A stretch of 29,913 nt of DNA from an uncultured Collinsella sp. (GTDB taxonomy: Bacteria > Actinomycetota > Coriobacteriia > Coriobacteriales > Coriobacteriaceae). Under the pieces are notes generated by a model that saw only the letters and a program-made list of their open reading frames with translations, was not told the DNA's origin and did no database searches. Positions 8,215-16,352 of the stretch are shown piece by piece (position 1 is the first letter of the stretch; every line of letters starts with the position of its first letter). The stretch lies in assembly GCA_900554325.1 (NCBI GenBank), contig USHA01000017.1, positions 1-29,913 on the forward strand, in the 5' to 3' direction. The position numbers and the translations under genes were made by a program.

Positions 8215-9100
8215 GACCCCTCCTCATCTCATCGAATCGTTTTTGGGTCACACCTGCGGCTTTCATTCGGAGAGAACGCGGTGCCTTGACCGCAACCAAC
8301 ACCGATGCCGCAAGCACGACAAGGCAGAAGGAAATCTCGGAGCAAAGAAACACATGCAGCGTGGCGCTTGTCTCCGTATACGCCATCAGGCTATATACGG
8401 GTTTCGCCAGCCTCTCCGGCGGCATACCTAGAGTTCCCAATACTCCAGCGATAACCGTCATTGCGGGGGTATAAGACAGCGTGAGCCATATCATGGGAAT
8501 AGCGAGCACCCCGGCGTGCTTCCAGCGGGCAATCAAGGCAAAGCCCATGGATGCGGCGCCGATCGCTACCACCCGAAGCATGCCGACCAAGATCGCACCG
8601 GCATAATTGATCGCCATGGAATCTGTTAGAACTCGGACCCCTGCACTCGCAAGACTCGTCATGTACGCGGCATCAAGCGTACCGCGACAGAGCAACGCGC
8701 ATACCAACAGGATACATACGCTCATCGCAACAGCGGTGCATAACGAGAGGGCAGTTGCCACTAATATGAATTTCAGCGCCAGAACCTTGGCGTCTTCACC
8801 GTTCGATTGAATCATCACAACGTAGCCGTTTGCCAAGTGCTCTTCGGCATAGGCGCACACGACGAACGGCACGATGAGCCACGGGGCGGCGGAGCGCCCA
8901 AAGGCCTCCGCCGCCAGAACGAGAGGTGGCAAATCGATGCCCATGATCTCAACTTGACCTGCATTTCCGTACGCAGTCAGCATCAGCTGAACGAGCTCAT
9001 AGAACAACAGCGCGAAACAGGCGAGAAACGCCCAAACCAGCTTCCGCCCTGTGCATAGGCGCAACAGCGTAAAAAAAGATCGAGACATCCTAGCATCCAT
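8198..9100 (-). CDS. ABC transporter permease, second subunit
   Basis: 300-residue membrane protein with about six TM segments: one at the N-terminus (LVWAFLACFALLFYELVQL), several in the middle (TALSLCTAVAMSVCILLVCALL, AGAILVGMLRVVAIGAASMGFAL), and a last one near FLCSEISFCLVVLAASVLVAV. Size and layout match the first permease, so the two probably form a heterodimeric membrane unit, as in two-permease export or immunity systems. First gene of the ABC cluster on the minus strand. The start at 9100 has a GCGGATGG-like site. An ATG four codons later (9088) is an alternative. Two 10-bp direct repeats lie about 85 and 117 bp upstream. Confidence 0.8.
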   Translation of the reverse strand: MDARMSRSFFTLLRLCTGRKLVWAFLACFALLFYELVQLMLTAYGNAGQVEIMGIDLPPLVLAAEAFGRSAAPWLIVPFVVCAYAEEHLANGYVVMIQSNGEDAKVLALKFILVATALSLCTAVAMSVCILLVCALLCRGTLDAAYMTSLASAGVRVLTDSMAINYAGAILVGMLRVVAIGAASMGFALIARWKHAGVLAIPMIWLTLSYTPAMTVIAGVLGTLGMPPERLAKPVYSLMAYTETSATLHVFLCSEISFCLVVLAASVLVAVKAPRSLRMKAAGVTQKRFDEMRRGHAQCP

Positions 9101-9184
9101 CCGCTTGCCACGTGCGGCTTCCCCTTATGGAGCCATCACACCGTCGAAGACACTTCAAGTCTTAACCCGTTATGCCTGTTCTGT

Positions 9185-9226
9185 CTGTCGTACACCCCTG
9201 ATGAAATGCATGTTTCCTGTCGTACA
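9185..9226. repeat. Two 10-bp direct repeats upstream of the ABC permease operon
   Basis: CTGTCGTACA occurs at 9185-9194 and again at 9217-9226, 32 bp apart, which is about three helical turns, so both face the same side of the DNA. The position upstream of the first ABC gene suggests an operator, possibly for the LuxR-type regulator of the cluster. Confidence 0.5.
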
Positions 9227-9234
9227 GCCTTACG

Positions 9235-9271
9235 TAAAAACGGAACGGCCCCGTACTTCGGAGCCGTTCCG
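9235..9271 (-). terminator. Rho-independent terminator of the GH1-GH1-HAD operon
   Basis: On the minus strand a perfect 9-bp stem (CGGAACGGC with GCCGTTCCG), 13-base loop, followed by TTTTTA. It lies 45 bp after the stop codon of the HAD phosphatase gene. Confidence 0.88.
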
Positions 9272-9315
9272 CAATGCAATGTATATAGATTCGCGTGGTC
9301 TACTTTGGAGCTTTC

Positions 9316-10158
9316 TTAGATTAGTCCCAAGTGCACAAAGGCGTTCCACATGCCGTCGTCGTCCACATCCGTGGTGACCCAATCGGCAGCGGCCTTGGCC
9401 TCGTCGCCGCCACTGCCCATGCACACGCTCGCGCCGCAGCACGCGAACATGGGGATGTCGACCTTGGCGTCGCCCACGGCGATGGTGTCTGCCATGTTCG
9501 CGCCCAAGTGTTCCACGAGCACACGGATGGCGTGCGCCTTGTCGAGCCCCTTCACGCCCAGGTCGCCAAACAGGGCATGTTCGCCCTTGCCGCCCCAGGT
9601 GCGCGCCACCAGATCGGGGAACTCCTCGACGGAGTCCAAATGATCCTGGTAGGTCGACAGGATGAAGCTCACCTTGTTGAGGTCGTCGCGATAGAGCTCG
9701 CCATCGTAGATGAGCGTGTCCATGAACGCATGGGCCGAGGTCTCGGCGTCCTCGTCACTGGCACCCTTGCCCTTGGCGTAGAGTCTCATGATCGGGCCGG
9801 CCGCCTCGCGATAACGTTCGCTGGCGAACAGGCCGTTGTTGGACTCGAGGTAGAACTCCAGCCCGCGCCCGTGCAGCCAGTCCACAATGTGGCAGCACTG
9901 CTCCGCCGTAATGAGCTGATGCATCACCACCTCACCCTCGGACTCCACATAGCAGCCGTTGCCGCCGATCATGCCGTCGAAGCCGATCTCCCAGATCTCG
10001 GGCGGGTTCTCGGCCTTGCTGCGGCCGGTGCACATGTACACGCGGTGCCCGTTGGCGCGGGCCGCCTTGATGGCGTCCTTCGCAGACTGCGGCACGTTGT
10101 TCTCGTAGTCGGTGATTGTACCGTCCACATCGAGGAAGACGATCTTGGATTGCGCCAT
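9316..10158 (-). CDS. Cof-type HAD-IIB family hydrolase (sugar-phosphate phosphatase-like)
   Basis: Cytoplasmic phosphatase of the haloacid dehalogenase superfamily. Motif I is FLDVDGT (nucleophile D10, acid D12). Motif II is in MCTGRS. The basic motif III residue is near VKGLDKAHAI, and motif IV is AVGDAKVDIPMF. The cap domain between motifs II and III is the large C2 type of Cof-like enzymes. The 280-residue length fits. The ATG at 10158 overlaps the stop codon of the upstream GH1 gene (TAATG), with GAGGGG before it, so translation is coupled. An in-frame extension further upstream is read from the GH1 gene and is not real. In this operon it probably dephosphorylates a sugar phosphate released by the glucosidases or prevents its build-up; this is inference. 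Confidence 0.9.
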   Translation of the reverse strand: MAQSKIVFLDVDGTITDYENNVPQSAKDAIKAARANGHRVYMCTGRSKAENPPEIWEIGFDGMIGGNGCYVESEGEVVMHQLITAEQCCHIVDWLHGRGLEFYLESNNGLFASERYREAAGPIMRLYAKGKGASDEDAETSAHAFMDTLIYDGELYRDDLNKVSFILSTYQDHLDSVEEFPDLVARTWGGKGEHALFGDLGVKGLDKAHAIRVLVEHLGANMADTIAVGDAKVDIPMFACCGASVCMGSGGDEAKAAADWVTTDVDDDGMWNAFVHLGLI

Positions 10159-11594
10159 TACTCGAGCCCCTCGGCGCCGTTGGACTTGATGATTTTCTGG
10201 TACGCGAAGAAGCTGTCCTTGCGGCGACGCTCGTAGGTGCCGGTGCCGTCGTCGTACTTGTCCACGTGGATGAAACCGTAGCGCTTGCGCATCTCGCCGG
10301 TACCGGCGGAGACGAGGTCGATGGGGCCCCACCAGGTGTAGGCGATGAGGTCCACGCCGTCGGCGACGGCCTCGCCCATGGCCTTCACGTGGCTCTTGAG
10401 GTAGTCAATGCGGTACTGATCGTGGATCGATCCGTCCTCTTCGACCGTATCGTAGGCGCCCATGCCGTTCTCGACCACCATCAGCGGAATCTCGTAGCGG
10501 GCGTAAATCATGTTGAGAGCGATGCGCAGACCCTCGGGGTCGATCTGCCAGCCCCAATCGGTACTCTTGAGGTAGGGGTTCTTGCCGCCGAAGGTCATGT
10601 TGCCTTCGGTCATCTCATGGTCGGCATGCGTGCTCACGGTGCCGGACATGTAGTAGGAGAAAGTGTAGAAGTCCACCTTGCCGGCGGCGATATCCTCGAG
10701 GTCACCGGGCTCCATCGCGAGCTCGATATCGTTCTCGGCCCAGAAGCGCTTGGCGTAGAACGGGTAGGCACCGCGCACCTGGATGTCGGAGCAGTACCAG
10801 TTCATGCGGTTCATCTCGAGCTCGTTGGCGAGCACGTCCGCGGGGTCGCACGTACCGGGGTAGCTCAGGATGAAGCAGTCCATGTTGCCCATCTTGAACT
10901 GCGGGTACTTCTCGTGGGCGAGCTTGACCACGCGGCCATGCGCCACGAACTGATGGTGCAGGGCCTGGTAGCGCTGCTGCGGCGTGGTCTTGATGGCGGA
11001 CGCCGGACCCTCGAAGCCCTGGATGAGGCCGGTCTCCATCATGGCACCCATGTCCATGGTGCCGCAGTTGATCTCGTTGAAAGTGAGCCAGAACTTCACC
11101 TTGTCCTGGTAGCGCTCGAACACAGTGGCGCAGTAGTTCTCAAAGAAGCCGATGAGCTCACGGGAGGCCCAACCGTTGTATTTCTCGACCAGGTGGTAGG
11201 GCATCTCGTAGTGCGAGAGCGTTACCAGCGGCTCGATGCCGTGCTTGGCGCAGGCGTCGAAGACGCGGTCGTAGAACGCGAGACCCGCCTCGTTGGGCTC
11301 GGCATCGTCGCCATTGGGGAAGATGCGGCTCCAGGAGATGGACATGCGGAACATGTTGAAGCCCATTTCGGCAAACAGCGCGATGTCCTCCTCGTAATGG
11401 TGGTAGAAGTCGATGCCGTCGTGATTGGGGTAGAGCACGTCGGGCTTGATGTCGACCGTGATCTCACGCGGCTTCTCGTAGCTACCGCCGGTGAAGTGGT
11501 CGTCGACGGAGGGGCCTCGCCCATCGACGTTCCACGCGCCCTCGAACTGATTGGCCGCAGTGGCGCCACCCCAATAGAAATTCTTAGGGAACAT
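10158..11594 (-). CDS. Glycoside hydrolase family 1, 6-phospho-beta-glucosidase
   Basis: Cytoplasmic enzyme splitting 6-phospho-beta-glucosides made by PTS uptake. The N-terminus FPKNFYWGGATAANQFEGAW is the GH1 signature. The acid/base glutamate E174 is in TFNEIN and the nucleophile E375 is in VVENGMG. The C-terminal loop SAGTGEMRKRYGFIHVD has the Ser/Lys/Tyr arrangement that binds the 6-phosphate in this subfamily. 478 residues, full length. The start at 11594 is set by AAAGGAGG 6 nt upstream and by the GH1 N-terminus; longer in-frame starts are rejected. It is the second of two GH1 genes in the operon. A palindromic element of about 105 bp separates them. Sugar preference cannot be told from sequence. 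Confidence 0.95.
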   Translation of the reverse strand: MFPKNFYWGGATAANQFEGAWNVDGRGPSVDDHFTGGSYEKPREITVDIKPDVLYPNHDGIDFYHHYEEDIALFAEMGFNMFRMSISWSRIFPNGDDAEPNEAGLAFYDRVFDACAKHGIEPLVTLSHYEMPYHLVEKYNGWASRELIGFFENYCATVFERYQDKVKFWLTFNEINCGTMDMGAMMETGLIQGFEGPASAIKTTPQQRYQALHHQFVAHGRVVKLAHEKYPQFKMGNMDCFILSYPGTCDPADVLANELEMNRMNWYCSDIQVRGAYPFYAKRFWAENDIELAMEPGDLEDIAAGKVDFYTFSYYMSGTVSTHADHEMTEGNMTFGGKNPYLKSTDWGWQIDPEGLRIALNMIYARYEIPLMVVENGMGAYDTVEEDGSIHDQYRIDYLKSHVKAMGEAVADGVDLIAYTWWGPIDLVSAGTGEMRKRYGFIHVDKYDDGTGTYERRRKDSFFAYQKIIKSNGAEGLE

Positions 11595-11609
11595 TACATC
11601 CTCCTTTGT

Positions 11610-11716
11610 CCCGGCTTTCTCAGGTGCCCCAGATCGGCGTGAACGCAAAGGCGCGGTGTACTGGCGTACATAAGCCTTTGGGTTCGCGCCGAGGTGGGCT
11701 GCCTGGGAAAGCCGGG
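11610..11716. repeat. Long imperfect palindromic intergenic element, copy 1
   Basis: Two 43-bp arms (11610-11652 and 11674-11716) match in inverted orientation at about 35 of 43 positions. The loop holds a smaller inverted repeat, TGTAC-tggc-GTACA. The element begins four bases after the stop codon of the upstream GH1 gene. Its left arm (GGCTTTCTCAGGTGCC...) closely matches the left arm of the element at 16337, so this is a dispersed repeat rather than a one-off terminator. There is no T-run at either end. Confidence 0.82.
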
Positions 11717-11720
11717 CGAG

Positions 11721-13148
11721 TTAGGAAAGGTCCTCGCCGTTGGTGGCGATAACCTTCTTGTACCAGTCAAAGCTCTTCTTCTTGGAACGCGCGAGCGTGC
11801 CGTTGCCCGCGTCGTCGCGGTCGACGTAGATGAAGCCGTAGCGCTTGGACATCTCGCCCGTACCGGCGGAAACCAGGTCGATGGGGCCCCAAGTGGTGTA
11901 GCCCAACAGGTCCACGCCGTCCTCGACCACGGCATCGCGCATGGTCTCGATGTGCTGGCGCAGGTAGTCGATGCGGTAGTCGTCGTTGATGGAGCCGTCT
12001 TCCTCGACCACGTCCTTGGCACCCAGGCCGTTCTCCACCACGAACAGCGGCTTCTGATAGCGGTCGTAGAGGTCGTTGAGGGTGATGCGGAACCCGAGCG
12101 GGTCGATGGCCCAGCCCCACTGGCTCTCCTTGAGGTAGGGATTCTTGGTGCCCGCGAAAGCGTTGCCCTCGGTCTTGGGGGCGTCGGAGCCCTCACCCGC
12201 GGAGCAGCGCGTGGAGTAGTAGCTAAAGGAGATGAAGTCGACCGTGTTCTCGGCCAGGATCTGCTTATCCTCGTCGGTCATGCCCACATCGATGCCCTCG
12301 TGCTCGAGCTTCTTGAGCGCGTAGGACGGATAGTACCCGCGGCTCTGGACGTCGACAAAGAAGTAGTTGTCCTGGTTGGCGAGCTGGGCGGCGCGCACGT
12401 CCTCGGGGCGGCAGCTGTAGGGGTAGTAGCTGCCCGCGGCGAGCATGCAGCCGATCTTCACGTCGGGGTCGATCTCATGCGCGATCTTGGTGGCCCAGGC
12501 GCTGGCAACCAGCTCATTATGGGCGGCCAGGTACTCGACGGCCTTCTTGTCCTCGCCCTCCTCGAACACCAGGCCGGCGCCCATGAACGGCAGGTGCAGG
12601 ATCATGTTGATCTCGTTGAAGGTGAGCCAGTACTTCACCAGGCCCTTGTAGCGGGTGAACAGCACGCGGGCGAGGTTCTTGTAGAAGTCGATGAGCTTGC
12701 GGTTGCGCCAGCCACCGTACTCCTTGATGAGATGGATGGGACAGTCGAAGTGCGTGATGGTGACGAGCGGCTCTATGCCGTGCTTTTGGCACTCGCGGAA
12801 CACGTCCTCGTAGAAGGCGAGGCCGGCCTCATTGGGCTCCGTCTCGTCTCCGTTGGGGAAGATACGGGTCCAAGCGAGGCTCATGCGGAAGGTCTTGAAG
12901 CCCATCTCCGCGAACAGCGCGATGTCCTCCTTGTAGCGGTGGTAGAAGTCGATGCCGGTCTGCGCCGGATAGAAGTACCCGTCCTCGAAATCGAGCATCT
13001 TGCGGACGCCCATACCCACCGCGAAGCGATCCTTGCCGTGCGGCATCACATCGACGTTGGCCAAGCCACGGCCGTCAACGTTGTACGCGCCCTCGCACTG
13101 ATTGGCAGCGGTGGCTCCACCCCACAGGAAGTCGTCACGAAAACCCAT
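11721..13148 (-). CDS. Glycoside hydrolase family 1, 6-phospho-beta-glucosidase (second copy)
   Basis: Paralogue of the downstream GH1 enzyme. It opens with FLWGGATAANQCEGAYN. The acid/base E179 is in TFNEIN, the nucleophile E372 in VVENGLG, and the phosphate-binding end in SAGTGEMSKRYGFIYVD. 475 residues, full length. The start at 13148 has AGAAGGGG 6 nt upstream; an in-frame ATG 32 codons earlier gives an unrelated N-terminus and is rejected. First gene of the operon GH1-GH1-HAD. The two GH1 proteins differ clearly in the residues around the active-site loops, so they may use different aglycones. Cytoplasmic. Confidence 0.95.
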   Translation of the reverse strand: MGFRDDFLWGGATAANQCEGAYNVDGRGLANVDVMPHGKDRFAVGMGVRKMLDFEDGYFYPAQTGIDFYHRYKEDIALFAEMGFKTFRMSLAWTRIFPNGDETEPNEAGLAFYEDVFRECQKHGIEPLVTITHFDCPIHLIKEYGGWRNRKLIDFYKNLARVLFTRYKGLVKYWLTFNEINMILHLPFMGAGLVFEEGEDKKAVEYLAAHNELVASAWATKIAHEIDPDVKIGCMLAAGSYYPYSCRPEDVRAAQLANQDNYFFVDVQSRGYYPSYALKKLEHEGIDVGMTDEDKQILAENTVDFISFSYYSTRCSAGEGSDAPKTEGNAFAGTKNPYLKESQWGWAIDPLGFRITLNDLYDRYQKPLFVVENGLGAKDVVEEDGSINDDYRIDYLRQHIETMRDAVVEDGVDLLGYTTWGPIDLVSAGTGEMSKRYGFIYVDRDDAGNGTLARSKKKSFDWYKKVIATNGEDLS

Positions 13149-13260
13149 CTTGCACCCCTTCTCGCGCGCCGGGCCCGCTGCCCCATGCAGCAAGCGCTCG
13201 ACGAACCATGGCCCCAGTATGCCGAGCGCAAGGACGCGCCACAATGCCCCGGGCAGATGC

Positions 13261-13320
13261 TGATACTTCTTTTCTATGCCGTTTTACGAACTACACAACG
13301 TGATTGATACATCCTGATAC
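13261..13320. repeat. Three TGATAC hexamers upstream of the GH1 operon
   Basis: TGATAC at 13261-13266, 13305-13310 and 13315-13320 lies 110-170 bp upstream of the first GH1 start. Two copies are exactly 10 bp apart. This could be part of an operator. A hexamer is short, so chance is possible. No convincing RAT site or promoter pair was found in this 230-bp gap. Confidence 0.3.
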
Positions 13321-13378
13321 CTTTTGCGAAATCCCCAGATCGTCATCGGGACCACATGGATTCAGGCTCCGCGCACGC

Positions 13379-14443
13379 CTATTCGAAGTAATGCATCTTG
13401 TTGGTGGGAAACCCGATGGTCACGGCGAAAAACTCCCCCGGGCGCGCGTCCGCCCGCACGGAAAGCCCCATTTTGCCGCATAGGCGCTTGACCAAGTACA
13501 GGCCAATGCCCGTGGCGCGTTTGCCCGTGCGTCCATTGTCACCCGTGAACCCACGATCAAAGACGCGCGGCAGCTCCGCTTGCTCAACCCCGCAGCCGTT
13601 GTCACGGACCTCGAGCTCTACGCGCTCCGTCGCGCGCCCTTCATCCACCAGTCTGCTCGTAAACACGATTTCGGCACCCTCTCCTTGGGCGTACTTCGCG
13701 CTGTTCTGGATAAGTTGGCCCAGGATGAACGTCATCCACTTCTCGTCGGTAAACACCGTGTGGTCAAGCCCTCTACGAAACGGCGACACGTGGGCGCCGA
13801 TGAGCACGCGCGCGTTCGCGCGAACTGCGTCGCCCACGAGCTTCTGGAGGTCATAGGCGCGAATGAGGTAATCGCGATCAAGAGACTCGGAGCGCGCAAA
13901 GAACAGAGCCTGTTCGATGTAGCCCTCAACGCGATCGAGCTCCTCGCCGAGCGCCTCGGTCTTAACAAGGAGCTTCTCTCCCGTCTCGTCGGCGGGCGCC
14001 GCCTCCATAAGGTTTTCCAACATCAAGTGGGAGGCGGCCAAGGGCGACTTGGCCTCATGTACCCACGTTTCGACGTACTCGCGATAATCCTGAGTCTGAC
14101 GACGATACTCCGCCACGTCATCATTGGCCGCTTTGGAAACGCGGCAAAGTGCCTCGTACGCCAGGCGCCCTTCCAAAAACTCGGGTCTATCCATCATCTC
14201 GGTGATCCACAGGGGATGCTCGACATCATCGATGCATGCAACCAAGTCGGCGTAAAATGAGCGCTTTCGGCGGTAATCGACAACGAGCACCACCAGTGCC
14301 GACCCCACGATCAGCAAGGCCATCAGCGCACTCACTGCAAACCCCGCGCCGCCCACCGCGGAAATGAACGCGCAAAGCGCCGCCGCGATGCAGGCAAGCG
14401 CCATGTGAGGCCATGACGAAGCAAGGAACTCGGATAACTTCAT
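13379..14443 (-). CDS. BceS-like intramembrane-sensing histidine kinase
   Basis: Sensor kinase of 354 residues with only two TM helices (about 12-32 and 36-56) separated by a few residues, so no extracellular sensor domain. This is the mark of the intramembrane-sensing kinases that detect cell-wall antibiotics with an ABC transporter. The H-box is WVHEAKSPLAASHLMLEN (H129). The N-box is LIQNSAKYA. The G boxes are DNGCGVEQ and ATGIGLYLVKRL. The start at 14443 is 9 bp after the stop of the response regulator gene, so the two are co-transcribed with the regulator first. The usual BceAB transporter is not adjacent in this window. Confidence 0.92.
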   Translation of the reverse strand: MKLSEFLASSWPHMALACIAAALCAFISAVGGAGFAVSALMALLIVGSALVVLVVDYRRKRSFYADLVACIDDVEHPLWITEMMDRPEFLEGRLAYEALCRVSKAANDDVAEYRRQTQDYREYVETWVHEAKSPLAASHLMLENLMEAAPADETGEKLLVKTEALGEELDRVEGYIEQALFFARSESLDRDYLIRAYDLQKLVGDAVRANARVLIGAHVSPFRRGLDHTVFTDEKWMTFILGQLIQNSAKYAQGEGAEIVFTSRLVDEGRATERVELEVRDNGCGVEQAELPRVFDRGFTGDNGRTGKRATGIGLYLVKRLCGKMGLSVRADARPGEFFAVTIGFPTNKMHYFE

Positions 14444-14452
14444 CGTGCACCC

Positions 14453-15127
14453 CTACACCGAGTAGCCGCGACCGCGATGCGTGGTGAGATACCCCGTGAT
14501 CCCGATTTTTTCCAGCGTAGTGCGCAAACGGTTGATGTTCACGGTGAGCGTGTTGTCGTCCACAAAGGCGTCGGAGTCCCATAGGTCGCGCATGATCGCC
14601 TCTCGGCTCACGATCGTTCCCGCATGGGCGATAAGCAGCGAGAGGATGCGCATCTCGTTTTTGGTGAGCTCGATGGAGCGGCCGGTCTGCGTTGCGGTTG
14701 CCGTGGAGCGCGACAAGTCGAGAGCCACGCCATTGTGCTCGAGCGCGCGGCTGGAATCCGATGCGCCCTTGACGCGACGCAGCAGCGCCTGCACGCGCGC
14801 GACGAGCACACGCGCGCTGTAGGGCTTGGGTATGAAGTCGTCCGCGCCCATGGTCATGCTCATGACCTCGTCGACCTCGGTCACGCGCGACGTAAGCACG
14901 ATGACGGGAATGTCGGACTGCTGGCGCAGTTCGCGGCAGATGAGCTGGCCGTCCGTACCCGGAAGCGTGAGGTCGAGCAGCACGAGGTCGGGGCGGGCGG
15001 TCAGGATATCCTCAACCACGTGGTCGAAGGTAAGGCAGTACGACGCCTCGTAGCCCTGGCGCTCGAGCACTTCGATGACCTCGTTGCGAATGGGGGCGTC
15101 ATCCTCGACCACGAATATGCGCGCCAT
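14453..15127 (-). CDS. OmpR/PhoB-family response regulator (BceR-like)
   Basis: 224-residue two-component regulator. The receiver domain has acidic residues VVEDD (8-10), phospho-acceptor D52 in LLDLTLPGTDG, the conserved T in VLTSR and K in FIPKPYS. The C-terminal winged-helix DNA-binding domain covers ALDLSRSTATATQ... to the end (ILSLLIAHAGTIVSREAIMRDLWD, NINRLRTTLEKIG, RGRGYSV). The start MARIFVVEDD at 15127 is preferred over an in-frame ATG 18 codons earlier because it gives the standard receiver N-terminus. Partner of the kinase directly downstream. Its likely targets are cell-envelope stress genes, not identifiable here. Confidence 0.93.
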   Translation of the reverse strand: MARIFVVEDDAPIRNEVIEVLERQGYEASYCLTFDHVVEDILTARPDLVLLDLTLPGTDGQLICRELRQQSDIPVIVLTSRVTEVDEVMSMTMGADDFIPKPYSARVLVARVQALLRRVKGASDSSRALEHNGVALDLSRSTATATQTGRSIELTKNEMRILSLLIAHAGTIVSREAIMRDLWDSDAFVDDNTLTVNINRLRTTLEKIGITGYLTTHRGRGYSV

Positions 15128-15458
15128 GCCACCACTTCCCTTCCACCGCCTCGTGCGCGAGGGCGTGTTCGCCGCGCGCATGCAGCCGATTGACGTTTTG
15201 TCGTCCTTTCATTATGCCCCGCCTAGCCTCGCAACGAGAGCGGCAAGCGAAGAGCTTTCATCAATGTAAGGAGCCGGCACAGGCGCGCGGGAGGGCGATT
15301 GCCTCCGCATGAGGAACAACTTCTTCCGCGAGAGTTAACTTTCGCGGAACGATACACACGACTCGCGGCAAAACGGGCTGCGAGAGTTAACTTTCGCGGC
15401 AGGAATGCGGCTGAGGGAGACCGGCGGCGCGGGTAAGGGCACGGTTGCGCGTAGCACA
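15128..15458. other. 331-bp intergenic region upstream of the response regulator
   Basis: No gene seen. The half near the regulator holds a possible -10 box (CATAAT, minus strand, near 15209-15214) without a clear -35. The distal half holds two copies of a near-perfect palindrome described separately. Confidence 0.6.
15324..15399. repeat. Pair of near-perfect palindromes centred on GTTAAC
   Basis: GCGAGAGTTAACTTTCGCGG occurs identically at 15328-15347 and 15380-15399. Each is a dyad (16 of 18 bases symmetric). The first extends to a 26-bp palindrome flanked by TTCC and GGAA (15324-15349). Start-to-start distance is 52 bp, about five helical turns. This is typical of a dimeric repressor operator. 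It may serve the two-component operon or belong to the 3' region of the gene ending at 15459. Confidence 0.7.
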
Positions 15459-16175
15459 TCAGACAAAGAGCTTGCGGACGTCAGCCGAGAGCTGCGCCGC
15501 GTCACCGCTGGTCGCTCCGCGCTCGACCACCACGCCGTGCTCGTCGGAGATGAGGAACACGGCATCGCCCTCACCCGCAGCGCCCGCAACCTGCTCAGCC
15601 GTCACGCCGTCCACGAGCGAGCGTTCAACCGCATGACCACGAACAGCAGCAAGCTGCTCTACCAGCGTAGCGGCACCGCAAAGAGCCTCGCCGGGCGCAG
15701 CGGCGAGCAACACACGACCATCGGCGGTAAGCACGCCAAGAAGTTCGGGCGCCACCCCGGTGCCCGCCGCCTCCGCACGCGCGATGGAGGCACGGGACAC
15801 AAGCGCGGCACGCGACGTATCCGCCAGCGGCTCATACGGCCCAACGCTCATAAGGGCATCGCCGTTCACATCGATCACCAGCATGAGCACGCCGTTCGGA
15901 TCCTCATACTCCCCTGCCGCAAGCGACCATTCGACATGTTGTTTGGCCCATGAAAGCATGTTCGTGGTGAGGGGTGCACCGTTGACCACGCGCTGCGACA
16001 ACGCTCGAATGTGGCGGTTGATGAGCGGAACCTGTCGGCGGTTCATGCGCCAACGGCACACCAAGGCGGGGTCGGCCAGCTCGAACTTCTCAAGACCGCG
16101 CTCCTGCTCGGCGCAAAACATCACGTACGCGGCGCATTCCTCAGCCGAATTGAAGAACGGTTCGATGTCGCTCAC
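15459..16175 (-). CDS. Hypothetical protein, no recognised domain
   Basis: 238-residue soluble protein that I do not recognise. The N-terminal third is rich in charged and aromatic residues (EPFFNSAEECAAYVMFCAEQERGLEKFELADP). The rest is alanine/valine-rich with a repeated beta-strand-like pattern ending in short loops (VLMLVIDVNGDALMSVGPYEP, LLGVLTADGRVLLAAAPGEAL, DAVFLISDEHGVVVERGATSG). Three such strand-turn-strand units suggest a repeated or beta-rich fold. No signal peptide or TM segment. GTG start at 16175 with AGGAGG 7 nt upstream is convincing. It lies 279 bp behind purH on the same strand, with a palindromic repeat in between, so a link to purine synthesis is not implied. Confidence 0.75.
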   Translation of the reverse strand: MSDIEPFFNSAEECAAYVMFCAEQERGLEKFELADPALVCRWRMNRRQVPLINRHIRALSQRVVNGAPLTTNMLSWAKQHVEWSLAAGEYEDPNGVLMLVIDVNGDALMSVGPYEPLADTSRAALVSRASIARAEAAGTGVAPELLGVLTADGRVLLAAAPGEALCGAATLVEQLAAVRGHAVERSLVDGVTAEQVAGAAGEGDAVFLISDEHGVVVERGATSGDAAQLSADVRKLFV

Positions 16176-16291
16176 GGCGAATCCTCCTAAGCAAAAACGT
16201 ACCGGGAAAACAATTCCCCGGCACGTTCAAATCACATACAACACCCTCGGGCAAAGGAAAGTCGAGGCACACCACCCAGCTCAATCCAGGT

Positions 16292-16352
16292 CGGCGAGGT
16301 CTTTCCAGGTTCCCTAAAAACCCTCCAAACCGGCGAGGGCTTTCCAGGTGCC
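16292..16352 (+). repeat. 22-bp direct duplication next to palindromic element copy 2
   Basis: CGGCGAGG(T/G)CTTTCCAGGT(T/G)CC occurs at 16292-16313 and 16331-16352 (two mismatches). The second copy is the outer left arm of the palindromic element, so the first looks like a remnant of another copy. Confidence 0.65.

Noticed and set aside
10116..13307. Two plus-strand frames of over 500 codons opposite the GH1 genes
   Set aside because: Compositionally odd, no ribosome sites, and opposite two GH1 genes with intact active-site motifs.
13149..13378. A RAT site upstream of the GH1 operon like that of licT
   Set aside because: No GGTTGTTACT-type sequence found in this gap, so LicT control of the GH1 operon is not supported.
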